In this document: positions 44,169-54,525 of the stretch, piece after piece
Layout: every line of letters starts with the position of its first letter
How positions within the stretch are numbered: the stretch's first letter is position 1
NCBI RefSeq assembly: GCF_024323335.1
Contig: NC_066585.1
Location: 338,521,346 to 338,585,345, forward strand
DNA length: 64,000 nucleotides
From: Lathyrus oleraceus
Lineage: Eukaryota > Streptophyta > Magnoliopsida > Fabales > Fabaceae
Reading direction: 5' to 3'
Program-made: the position numbers and the translations under genes
Notes under the pieces: generated by a model
What the model saw: only the letters and a program-made list of their open reading frames with translations
What the model was told of the DNA's origin: nothing
Databases searched by the model: none

Positions 44169-45256
44169 CTAGAGCCAATCAGGCATACCCCTAATGCCCA
44201 TTGATCTAGTATGGCCATCATGCTTCTGCTGCGCAAGAGGCTTTGTCAGTGGGTCAGCAATATTGTTGAGTGTAGGTACTCTACATATTTTCACATCTCC
44301 TCTATCTATTATCTCTCGAATGAGGTGATAACGCCTGAGTATGTGTTTGGATAGTTGGTGAGATCTAGGCTCCTTAGCTTGTGCGATAGCACCATTGTTA
44401 TCACAATAGAGACCAATGGGATCCACAATGCTAGGGACTATGCCAAGTTCACTAATGAACTTTTTGATCTAGACAACTTCCTTTGTTGCACTTGAGGTAG
44501 CAATATACTCGGCCTCGGTTGTAGAATCAGCAACTGTATCTTGCTTTGAACTTTTCTAGCTCACAGCGCCACCATTTAAGCAAAACACATAACCATTGGA
44601 ACCATATTAAAGCGTCTCAACACTTTGTCTATGTACTCTGACTTAGGCCAAGCATTTTGTGATCTATCTCTATAGATTATGATTCCTAATATATAGGCTG
44701 TTTTACCTAGGTCCTTCATAGAAAAGCATTTCCCCAGCCAAGACTTTACTTGTTGCAGGGTAGGGATATCGTTTCCAGTGAGTAATATGTTATCTACATA
44801 TAATACCAAGAACACGATCATGTTCCCTCTAACCTTCTTGTAGACACAAGGCTCATCTTCGTTCTTGATGAATCCATATTGTTTTACTGTTTCATCAAAA
44901 CGAAGATTCCATGAGTAGGTCACAAGCTCATCTTGATCCATGAGTAATACATCACCTTGATCTGTTATGAGATATCCATATCTCTCAGGTAGGTGACGTA
45001 TCCTGCTTGACCTACGCTGGTCTTGTTCTACTTGAGCAGGTTGCTCTTCCACAACTACTTGTGTTTCCTGCTCTAATTCCTCCATAGGTGTATCGATGCT
45101 TTGTGATTCTTGAATTTCTTCAAGCTCTACTTTCCTCCCACTGATTCCTTTGGAAATAAAATCCTTTTCTAGGAAAACTCCAGTTCGAGCGACAAACACT
45201 TTTCCCTCAGAAGGATTGTAGAAATAATACCCTCTTGTTTCTTTAGGATACCCCAT
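44169..45256 (-). pseudogene. RT/RNase H remnant of the Angela-like element with two deletions
   Basis: The frame 45256-44576 starts with the end of integrase (MGYPKETRGYYFYNP) and a linker rich in E and Q, then jumps at DELVTYSWNLRFDE from the inter-domain region straight into late RT, losing the fingers and the first catalytic aspartate. The DD box reads LYVDNILLTG: the second aspartate is asparagine (a G to A change). A second deletion joins RRFNM to MCFA, removing the RT-RNase H connection. The last part, 44426-44169, keeps the RNase H end (LYCDNNGAIAQAKEP, SKHILRRYHLIREI). No active enzyme can result. Confidence 0.85.
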
Positions 45257-45301
45257 AAATAAGCATTTGTCAGATTTGGGCTCAAGCTTATTTGAAATTT
45301 G

Positions 45302-46276
45302 TCATTTCACATAAACTTCGCAACCCCAAATCTTCATGTAAGACATATGTGGTCTCTTACCACTCCATAGCTCATATGGTGTCTTATCAACATTTTTGGA
45401 TGGAACACGGTTAAGTGTGTAAGCTGTTGTCAATAGTGCATGTCCCCAAAAGGAGTTTGGAAGATCGGCGTGACTCATCATGGATCGGACCATGTCTAAC
45501 AGGGTTCGATTTCTTCTCTTAGATACACCATTCCTTTGGGGTGTTCTAGGAGGAGTGAGTTGGGATAGGATCCCACACTCTTTCAGATGGTCATCACACT
45601 CTAGGCTTAAATACTCACCACCTCGATCTGATCGAAGAGTTTTAATATTCTTACCTAGTTGGTTTTGTACTTCATTCTTGAATTCCTTGAACTTTTCAAA
45701 GGACTCTGATTTGTGTTTCATTAAATACACATAACCATATCTACTGAAATTATCAGTAAATGTGATGAAGTACTGAAAACCTCCTCTGGCTGGTATGTTC
45801 AATGGTCCACATACATCAGTATGTATGAGGGCCAAAAGATCATTAGCTCTTTCACCTTTTCCTGTGAATGGAGACTTTGTCATCTTTCCAATTAAACAAG
45901 ATCTGCATGTCTCATATGATTCATAATCAAAGGAGTCCAAGAGTCCATCTTTATGGAGTTTGGAAATGCGTTTCTTATTTATGTGGCCTAATCGACAATG
46001 CCAAAGGTAAGTTGGATTTAACTCATTAGGTTTCATCCTTTTAGTATTAATGTTATAAATAGGCATTTCAAGATCAAGGACATATAGTCCATTGTTCATT
46101 TGTGCAGTAGCATAGAATATATCATTCAAATAAATTGAACAACAATTGTTCTTTATTATGAATGAAAAACCAAACTTGTCCAAACAAGAAACGAAAATAA
46201 TATTCCTGCTAATTGCGGGTACATAATAACAGTTCTCTAACTGAATTATTAAACCACTTAGGTAAAGTCGATACAT
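45302..46276 (-). pseudogene. Integrase of the Angela-like element, catalytic Glu changed
   Basis: Nearly complete copia integrase in one 324-codon frame: zinc region (LWHCRLGH...TCRSC), core with the first aspartate in IHTDVCGP and the second in LRSDRGGEY. The conserved glutamate of the D,D,E triad, expected in NGVS-E-RRNRT, is lysine (NGVSKRRNRT). Neighbouring changes (PRTPQR) also look like base transitions or replacements. The frame ends in TGA at 45302-45304 within VYVK; its 3' end continues in the next frame piece. Confidence 0.85.
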
Positions 46277-47309
46277 AAGTTCCTACGGCTAAGGCAACAA
46301 CCTTTGCTCCATTGCCAACTCGTAGGTCGACTCCACCTTTTGCCAAATCTCTACTCCTTTTTAGTCCATGCACATTTGTGCAAATGTGAGAACCGCATCC
46401 AGTATCTAATACCCATGATGCAGAAGTAGATAAATTAATTTCAATAACAAAAATACCTGAAGTTGGAGTCTCTACTCCATTCTTCTTATCTTCCAGGTAC
46501 TTTAGGCAGTTCCTCTTCCAGTGTCCGGTCTTACCGCAATGGAAGCAGGTGCCTTCTTTTGTTATGCCTCCACTAGGCTTTAAAGCAGCAACGGTGGATT
46601 TGGGTTTGACAACTTCCTTGCCTTTCCCTTTATCACCCTGCTTAGTGGGCCTTTTGTTCTGTCTCTTTCCATTTCCGATCATCAGAATGGACTTCCCTTT
46701 TGACTTCAGATTCTGCTCGGCAGTTCTTAACATGGCGAGTAGTTCAGGAAGAGATTTGTCCATTTCATTCATATTGAAATTTAGGAAAAATTGACTGAAT
46801 CTATCTGGCAACGATTGCAAGATCAAGTCAGTCGCAAGTTCCTTTTCGAGGGGAAACCCAATCTCTCAAGGTTTTCCACATACCCAATCATCTTGAGCAC
46901 ATGGGGACCTACAGGGGCTCCCTCAGCTAACTTGCCTTGAAAAAAGGGCTTTTGAAACTTCAAACCTCTCATGCCTTGCTTGCTCTTGATATAGCATCTT
47001 CAGGTGTTCGATCATATCGAACGCTGACATGTTCTCATGTTGCTTTTGCAATTCTGAGTTCATGGTAGCTAGCATGAGACAAGCAGTTTCTTTGGCATCA
47101 TCGACATGCTTCTTATAAGCATCTCTTTCTGCCTTAGGTGCAGAACTAGGAGGTTCCTCTTCAGGAACAGGTGTCTCCAAGACATACAGCTTTTTATCAT
47201 GTTTGAGGACAATCCTCAGGTTTCGATGCCAATCCAGAAAATTTATCCCAGACAATTTTTCCTTATTAAGGATCGATCGCAGGATGTTGTTAGAGGTGTT
47301 TGCTGTCAT
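46209..47309 (-). pseudogene. gag and protease of the Angela-like element
   Basis: Gag from ATG 47309 (MTANTSNNILRSILNKEKLSG, FLDWHRNLRIVL), with the UBN2-type block to KALF. A one-base insertion in a T run near 46938 and a compensating one-base loss in a C run near 46850 leave about 30 codons out of frame. The frame returns at 46826 (ILQSLPDRFSQF). It contains the knuckle CFHCGKTGHWKRNC and the protease site WVLDTGCGSHIC. A further frameshift near 46250 leads into the integrase frame. Confidence 0.82.
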
Positions 47310-47639
47310 GGTAATCTACATAAGGATTAATGAAAATATAAGTATCATTGACATATTTAATTAGGCCTTTAATCAAATATGCTCCCACTATTTTACTCAA
47401 AACAAATGGCCCTCATCATTTGATTCGGAAAATCCCGTTGGAAGATTTTCTAGTGGGTCGAGATCCATATTTCACTTCGTTCTAAGTCCGCGTAGGCGGA
47501 TTACACAAAACTAGGTTATTTAGGTAGGAACTCCTTCCAATTGTATCTCATACAACTCTCGAAAATTTCAGTTGGGTGAATAACTCCTTATTCCAATCCA
47601 TCATATGGATCATTCCCAACTCTTGCTTTTAAACATATA

Positions 47640-47970
47640 TAATATTATTATAATTAAGTTTGACCCATCATTTTAGCAGTTGGATATTACAATTATCCCA
47701 TCGCACCTTACCAATATAGAAAATGCACCTCGCGTAGGCGAAACCTACATTGTCCGATACTAGTCTTGATGAGTGTTAAAACTTGGAAAGCAAATACATA
47801 TAATATTATTATAATTTGTTTAGTTAAGTTTGACTCATTGTTTTAACAGTTGGATATTACAATTATCCCATCGCACCTTACTAATATAGAACATGCACCT
47901 CGCGTAGGCGAAACCTACATTATCCGATACTAGTCTTGATGAGTGTTAAAACTTGGAAAGCATAAACTTA
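47640..47970. repeat. Tandem duplication of about 176 bp in the copia leader
   Basis: The phrases TTGGATATTACAATTATCCC, CACCTCGCGTAGGCGAAACC and TGATGAGTGTTAAAACTTGG each occur twice, about 176 bases apart, with few differences. A related phrase CGCGTAGGCGGATTACAC near 47490 suggests a third, diverged unit. Confidence 0.8.
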
Positions 47971-48579
47971 ATATTTAATTTGAGGGAATTGCAATTTTTC
48001 TGATCTCACCGGCTTATTTATCATATAAATCGCCTCTCACATGCATCAACATACATTCACATGCATCAACATACATACATACATAATGAAACAGTTATGG
48101 CCCCTAGCGCAATTTTTCTCCCAAGCCAATGAGAGAACCTAAGCTAACCTAACATCGATCTAAGCTTCTCCAAGCAAGATCTTCAAGGTTGTCCTCTTTT
48201 GGCACTGACTCCTTTGCTTTCTTCATAACATTACATTACATAAAGAAACTCATTTTACATACGAGGGAGTGAGATGAGAAAAGAATTTACATTTGGGAGA
48301 TTAAGAGAGAGGCACGACACGCATGTCGTATTTTAAAACCCAAAGCAAAATAAAGGAAAACTAAGGCCATAACCGATCACCACAAAACAATAATAAACAC
48401 TTTATTATTATTATTAATTCCTTTAATTAATTAAAATCAAATTAAATCTCGACGACCGATCACACTACACAAAGCCGAAATTTTAATGAACAATTCATTT
48501 AAAATCGACGTCATTTTTCGCATCAACACTTGATACTTTTAAAACACTGAGTTAGTCGAACGGGTGAATTTTGCCTTGC

Positions 48580-48836
48580 GTTAACCGGTTAACCATATGC
48601 GTTAACCGGTTAACACTGTTTGAAATCTGTTCAAAAATTGTTTTCTGTCTTGCGTTAATCGGTTAACCAAATGCGTTAACCGGTTAAAACTGTTTGAAAA
48701 TCTCTTGGAAAACTGTTTTTCGTCTTGCGTTAACCGGCTAACCAAATGCGTTAACCGGTTAACACTGTTTGAAAAACTTAAAAAAAATTATTTCGTATTG
48801 CGTTAACCGGTTAACCATATGCGTTAACCGGTTAAC
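48580..48836. repeat. Palindrome array GTTAACCGGTTAAC in the copia leader
   Basis: Sites start at 48580, 48601, 48654, 48675, 48729, 48750, 48802 and 48823: four pairs, each 21 bp apart, repeating every 73-75 bases. Five sites are perfect and three (48654, 48675, 48729) have one change. Read on the minus strand (element sense), the first pair and its flanks match the plus strand of the solo gypsy LTR at 33096-33145 over 50 bases with one mismatch. Confidence 0.92.
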
Positions 48837-49244
48837 ACTGTTCCAAAAAGTGTTTAGAAAGCACAACTCTTATGCAGTCATAACCCCAATCGCATAACTC
48901 TCTGACAACACAACCCTTGTGCCGTCACTAACCCTGATGCACCAATTTCAGACCGTCAAACACATCTCGATTGTTGATTCAGTATGATTGATCAACACGT
49001 CATTGCTTCACCATACTAATGTCGGATCAAGAAGCAAATGACCATTGATCGCTCAAAGGAAAACAATCATTGAGTGTTTAAATGAACGAAACGAGAACAC
49101 TATATCATATATAATGTATTTTGCATCAAGATTACATATATCATATATATGACTTGATCGATCTCAATTTAATCTTTGATTCATTCTGTCTTTAATCGTA
49201 TTAATACAAAAAAAAAACAGTTATCAGATTCATGGTTTCGTAAG

Positions 49245-49258
49245 TGGCTCTGATACCA
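49245..49258 (-). other. Primer-binding site of the Angela-like element (initiator Met tRNA)
   Basis: TGGTATCAGAGCCA on the minus strand, one base from the LTR end. Confidence 0.93.
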
Positions 49259-49259
49259 C

Positions 49260-50628
49260 TGAAGGAGAATTGCCATCCAAGGCGCAGCGGAATTTAAAAA
49301 TTTCTCCATTTAGTGATCCTTACGAATGAGCATGATCAGTGATAAAATCGTTACCTCTTGTGGCGATTTAAACCTTTGGTGCAGATCTCTTGTAACGATC
49401 AAAACCTTGGATACAGATCCACGAAGCGATCACGAACGTTGAACGATGACAACGTCTCTACTCAGTCCACACGAACGGGATCCTTCAATCTCAGTGCTAG
49501 CTGGTACGAATGAAGGCTTTGAGTGAGAGAGAGAGAGAGGGAAACGAAATTCCAAGTCTTCACTTGAGTTTTTGGTCTGAGTGACAATGCTTCTACCCAA
49601 GGGTTCTATTTATAGAACCACTTGTGTGGGCTTCAAGCTAAAAGCCCACTTAAGTGTATTTTGGCCCATATCTTATAATATGCCAAAATCACTTAAGTAT
49701 TTGGTACCTTACCATATTTCGTATTCTACTTAAGTACATCGTACCTTACGATGTTCCTTAGTTACTCTATCTCTCATCAATCCGTCCTTTGTGTGTGACC
49801 CTGTAGGTTTTCGCGACGTTGGCAATTATATTAAATCACGCATTTAACATAATAAACAGTGAGCGGTATCTAGCAACACATCACTGCTACCCAAGACACG
49901 AAAATGTCATGTGATCTGACAAAACCTCCTGTGATAATAATTATGTATATAATTACCCCTTTACCCTTATGTCTATATTGAACACAAGGTATAGACCGTG
50001 TCATCCTTGTCCAGTTCAATATTGGGCCCATAGACATTTATCCTGTTACGCAGGATGGGCAAATTCCATCTAGGTCACTCATGTCCCTCATCATGCTTCG
50101 TGGAGTACCCATCAACTGTCTTTATGGTTATCCAGTTACGGACAATGTTGGATCAGCAATAAAGCACTCGACTATACATCTAGGATCCATAGTGGTTTCA
50201 GGTTGAAGAGTGGTATACACCATTATCACCATGAGAATAACTTATGACACTTTGCATAACTTTCTATATAGTATTCTCATAGCGGGTCAATCCGGTATAA
50301 ATATTACTCTTAATATTCATACCTATGTTTAAGACTTGATAACTCTTTATCCATGATCCATGAGATGTGATCATCAGTCTACAAACATAATAGTCTTAAT
50401 GCTTTAATGTTATCCCACTTCACACTAAAGCTCGACTACGGATACTTTAAGAATAGTGTCCTTATGTTTAATGTGCTCTCATGATTAAGTCACACTTAAT
50501 ACATTAAACGGACTATCTATTCCAGGGACTTTATTAATCAACCATAATAAAGAAAAAGCCTTTTTATTAATTAATAAATAATTCGATACAAGTACCAAAA
50601 GTATTGGCCTCTAGGGCTTACACCAACA
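49260..50628 (-). repeat. 5' LTR of the Angela-like element
   Basis: 1369 bp, about 98.7% identical by eye to 42790-44154. It carries the TATA box at 49614-49605 and, in minus sense, ends TTCTCCTTCA before the primer site. Confidence 0.93.
49605..49614 (-). promoter_or_regulatory. TATA box of the Angela-like 5' LTR
   Basis: TATAAATAGA on the minus strand, embedded in the inverted repeat GGTTCTATAAATAGAACC. About 1 kb of U3 lies before it, a usual size for this LTR class. Confidence 0.7.
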
Positions 50629-50633
50629 AATCT
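50629..50633. repeat. Target site duplication AATCT, right copy
   Basis: Pairs with 42785-42789. Confidence 0.93.
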
Positions 50634-52264
50634 TTGGTGGCAATCCATAAAGATATTTGTTGGAGCAGTGATTGTGAGCATGATCATGATGGTTGTGTGA
50701 TATGCAGCGTGAACCCTCGAGGATGTGTTATTGTCAAGAGGGATATTCAGAGGTTGATGGATGAAGGTCTTATCCAAATTTGTCATCCAAGAGATATAAA
50801 TTATGTGAATGTAATTATGCTAGTGTGTAAGATCCCTGGGCAGGTGATCATTCAATTTGACAACAGCAATAATAACAATGTTAATAGATCGGTAGCATCG
50901 TTGGTAATACGGTTAGCGGGCCCTGTTCCGTATGCATCCGATAAAGATGTGCCTTATCAGTATAACGCCATAATGGTGGAGAATGGTCAAGAGGTTCCTT
51001 TACCAGTTGCAGACTATATGGTGAATATAGCTGATATTGAAAACTTGACCTGTAGCGGTCGTGTTTTCAGTCCAGTCTTTCCGAATGGGGTAGAGGATGT
51101 TGCAGCCAATAAGAGGGTGGATATGTCAGTAGCGAATCCAGTTGGTGCTCTAGTGTGTCAGTCGGGTGAGTCCAGCAAGCTGAAGACTAATGATGATGAT
51201 GAGGCATTGCGTTTGATTAAGAAGAGTGAGTTTAATGTGGTGGAGCAGCTGCTCCAAACCCCGTCAAAGATCTTTGTGATGTCATTATTGAGGAACTCTG
51301 AGGCACATAGGGAAGCATTGCAGAAAGTGCTCGAGAAGGCTTATGTTGAGCATGATGTTACCATGGATCAGTTTGACCACATTGTTGCTAACATCACTTC
51401 TTGCAATAACTTGAGCTTTTATGATGAAGAGCTTCTTAAGGAATGCAGAAATCATAATCTAACGCTCCATATTTCTATGAATTGTAAGGAGGACGCTTTG
51501 TGCAATGTGTTGGTCGATACTGGTTCGTCTTTGAACGTGCTTCCGATGTCAACTCTTTCTAGACTTTCTTATCAAGGCACCCCAATGAGATACAATGGCG
51601 TAATTGTCAAAGCATTTGATGGTTCCCGAAAAACCGTCATTGGTGAAGTGGGCCTTCCAGTTAAGATAGGTCTGAGTGATTTCCAAATTACTTTTCAAGT
51701 GATGGATATCCACCCGGCCTACAATTGTTTATTGGGAAGGCCATGGATTCATGAGGCAGGAGCAATGACGTCTACTCTGCACCAAAAGCTTAAATTTGTG
51801 AAGAACGGAAAGCTTGTCGTTGTTGGTGGAGAAAAGGCACTATTAGTGAGCCATTTATCATCCTTTTCTTATGTTGAAGCTGAGGAGGAGGTTGGAACAT
51901 CGTCCCAAGCCTTGTCTATTGCTGATGAAGTAAAGAAAACTAGGGCACCCATGTCTTCTTTAAAGGATGCTCATAAGGCTATTGAGGCTGGCATCATTGA
52001 TCTGTATGGTCATATGATAGAGATTGCTAAGAACAAGAATAGGGCCGGATTGGGATTTCAACCAGGGTCGTTCAACGTCAAAGTTGAAGATGTGCAACCG
52101 AGTTTCCGCAATAGAGGGTTCATTCATGGTAATGATCAACACTCAGTTGCTGTGATCAAAGATAGTAATGATGAAGGTGAAGTCGGTGCCAACTTTGTGA
52201 CGCATGGCCAGATTTGCAACAATTAGGTTGTTGTTTATATTCCTACTGTTGTTCACCGATCTAA
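50634..52264 (+). pseudogene. gag 3' part and protease of Ogre copy B
   Basis: Resumes the Ogre gag-pro frame after the copia insertion. The open frame appears to start at 50604, but its first ten codons are copia LTR. Blocks shared with copy C: CEHDHDGCVICSVNPRGC, RLAGPVPYASDKDVPYQYNA, NVVEQLLQTPSKIFVMSLL, the aspartic protease site VLVDTGSSLNVLP (D at 51516-51518) and NCLLGRPWIHEAGA. One nonsense codon, TAG at 52224-52226, stands where copy C has TGG. The frame continues to the splice donor at 52264/52265. Confidence 0.85.
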
Positions 52265-52517
52265 GTAATTTGTTTTTTTTTCATTTTTTAAGAAAAAATA
52301 CTTCTCCTATGCCTAAGGAGAAGTGAATATTGTTGGGCATTTCAATTATCATCAATAAAATGCAATTTTATTCATCCACATCCATGATGTTTTATTTTTA
52401 CTTTTTGCTTTTCTGAAAATGGTAATAAAAAAACATAAATAAATAATAAACTTCCATCTGCATAATATTTGGTCACTATTCACTTCTCTAAAATCAAAAT
52501 ATCAAATCATTATGCAG
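52265..52517 (+). other. Intron between protease and RT, Ogre copy B
   Basis: Candidate 253-base intron with GTAATT donor and TTATGCAG acceptor. It is T-rich and has a stop just after the donor in the unspliced frame. Joining the exons keeps the reading frame (phase 2). The homologous boundaries in copy C (63105-63373) fall at the same places. A spliced intron here is an established feature of Ogre elements. Confidence 0.82.
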
Positions 52518-52996
52518 GTCGATTCTCAAACCCATTGAATACAATGATCCTACTCCCTCTCCAAACTTTAATTTCCCTGTGTTTGAGGCTGAGGAAGAAA
52601 CTGACGATGAAGAAGTATCTGATGAATTATCTCGTTTACTTGAGCATGAGGAAAAAGCCATTCAGCCGTTTGAAGAGCGGATTGAATTAGTCAACTTGGG
52701 TTCCGAAGATGATGTGAAGGAAGTCAAGATTGAGTCTCAACTGTGTCCAGAGGCTAAGAAAGGGTTAATTGATATTCTTCGAGAGCATTCTGATGTGTTT
52801 TCTTGGTCCTATAAAGACATGTTTGGGTTGGATTCTGAGATTATGGAGCATAGATTGTCGTTGAAGCCAGAATGCCCGTCGATCAAGCAAAAATTGAGGA
52901 GAACTCATCTTGATGTGGCAGTTAAGATCAAAGAGGAAGTGCAGAAGCAGATTGATATTGGTTTTCTTGTTACCTCCGAGTATCCACATTGGGTGG
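52518..52996 (+). pseudogene. RT N-terminal part, Ogre copy B, cut by copy C
   Basis: Starts at the splice acceptor; acidic linker (FEAEEETDDEEVSDEL) then RT start (SDVFSWSYKDMFGLD, HRLSLKPECPSIKQKLRR, KEEVQKQIDIGFLVTSEYPHWV). The frame is intact until the TGTAAGACCC start of copy C at 52997. The rest of RT, RNase H, integrase and the 3' LTR should continue after copy C, beyond the window. Confidence 0.88.
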
Positions 52997-54516
52997 TGTA
53001 AGACCCTAATTTTGACCCTAAGATCCCTCATGGCATCATAACATTGCTCATTGCATTTTACCTCAAGGATCATAGCATCTTGGTTCCCTTACCCTAGGGT
53101 TGAGACTTGTGTGAGTGGTTTGAGACCACCAAGCATGCTTGAATCGTATATTATTCCTTTTCTTATTTTGTCTACTAACCAAAAGCACAAAAATATATCA
53201 CTAATATCTTTTGTTTTGAAGCTCAAGCAGTCATGTGATCCAAGGCTCCTAGGAGGCCCCTATACTCAAAGAAATGGCTAGATGAAGATGAAAGCAAGCA
53301 TGACAATGGTTCCCAAATCTCTCAATCATAATATATGTCTCCTAAGTATCTTAATTTGCCAATTTGATCAAGATAAACCAAAGGGCTTAAGGCTTGTTTC
53401 CCAAGGAAACCCTAATTCAACTATGCATTGACTGTGCCTTGCTCATGAAGCAACCTCAACCCATGATCAAGTTCAATCAAGGGAAGTTCTTCCATTATTT
53501 ATTTTATGCATATATGAGCCTATGTGAGTTTCCTCAATCATTCATTCATCAATATTTAAAGTTTGGACTTGAGAAGTTGACCAGTCAAATCATCTAACTA
53601 AATTGAAATCCACTGAGACCTAACTTTTGATGTGTTTGTCAAATGATGATGACCCCAAGAGAAAACATGTTCTTAAGAACCATATTAACAACTTTTATGT
53701 TCATGAAAAATTTATTTGAAACTTTTAAGGTCATCATTCATTTCAAAACATTATAGGTCATTTTGACTGAAACCCTAATTTTGGGTCAACTTCCCAAGGA
53801 CCTAACTCCTTCATTTCTTATGATTTTGAGGTGAGACCAAGTGCATTGGAAAGTTTGAGATGTCTACTTAATTTTTTAAGTTGGACAAATTTTCATAATC
53901 CTAAAATAAACACATGTGATAATACAAAACATTATAGGTCACTTTGGACCAAAGCCATTGAATCTTGAAAAAGTCCAACTTCAAGTGCCCATAACTTTTA
54001 TATAAAAACTCCAAATTATTCAAACTTTAAGTCCAAATTGATTTTCTTGAAAATATATACAACTTTGATGTTGAAGGTTTTTCCATTTGGGGTTTGCATC
54101 ATTAAAAACGAAGGGCTTGAAGTTGGTCCTTTTTGGCAAATTTTTCAAATACATGTTTTGTACCTTGAACTTCATGGCCAGTTTTCACCATTTTACAAAC
54201 TTCAAATGGGTTTTTGTTCAACATAAATTTTATTCCTTATGTTAAGACCTTTCCAACGATTACTCACATGCCTATGTTTGAATTTTCCAAATGGGACTTT
54301 CGAAGAGGAGAACTTTTGTGACCATTTATGCATTTCATGATAAATCTTGATACACAAGCCAATGCCATTCAATCTGCACTTCCAAACTTACTTCAATTGA
54401 GCTCAGCATGCAAAACCATTTGATCTTGGGCCTCACATGCGCCTGTACAGGCCCATGCATGGAGGACCCAATTCTCATGCACCCGGTTTTCATCACACTC
54501 TCCTTGCACTTTCAGC

Positions 54517-54525
54517 TATAAATAG
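54517..54525 (+). promoter_or_regulatory. TATA box of Ogre LTR3
   Basis: TATAAATAG in CAGCTATAAATAGATGC, aligned with the LTR2 box at 35248. Confidence 0.65.

Larger units (their letters stand above)
47310..49244 (-). other. 1.9-kb leader of the Angela-like element
   Basis: Non-coding sequence between primer site and gag. Besides the palindrome array (48580-48836) it contains a tandem duplication of about 180 bases (the phrase CAATTATCCCATCGCACCTTAC near 47692 and 47868). No protein frame of note. Confidence 0.65.
42790..50628 (-). mobile_element. Angela-like Ty1/copia element, internally deleted
   Basis: 7839-bp minus-strand element with LTRs of 1365 and 1369 bp, primer site for initiator Met tRNA (49245-49258), a polypurine tract (44155-44167) and an AATCT duplication. 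By eye the LTRs differ at about 18 positions plus one 4-base GA indel (about 1.3%), mostly transitions. Gag, protease and integrase are recognisable, but RT has lost its front half and RNase H its front part. Gag character, LTR size and element length suggest the Angela lineage; Tork relatives are not excluded. A 1.9-kb leader before gag carries the palindrome array. Confidence 0.92.
31104..52996 (+). mobile_element. Ogre-type Tat element, copy B (3' part outside window)
   Basis: Plus-strand Ogre element with a 5' LTR (31104-38466), primer site, extra ORF1, gag-protease, short intron and the start of RT, where Ogre copy C inserts at 52997. Two other elements sit inside it: a solo Tekay-family LTR (31419-34043) and an Angela-like copia element (42790-50628). 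Very long LTRs, an ORF1 before gag and an intron between protease and RT are known Ogre hallmarks. ORF1 and gag carry several stops and frameshifts. Confidence 0.9.
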
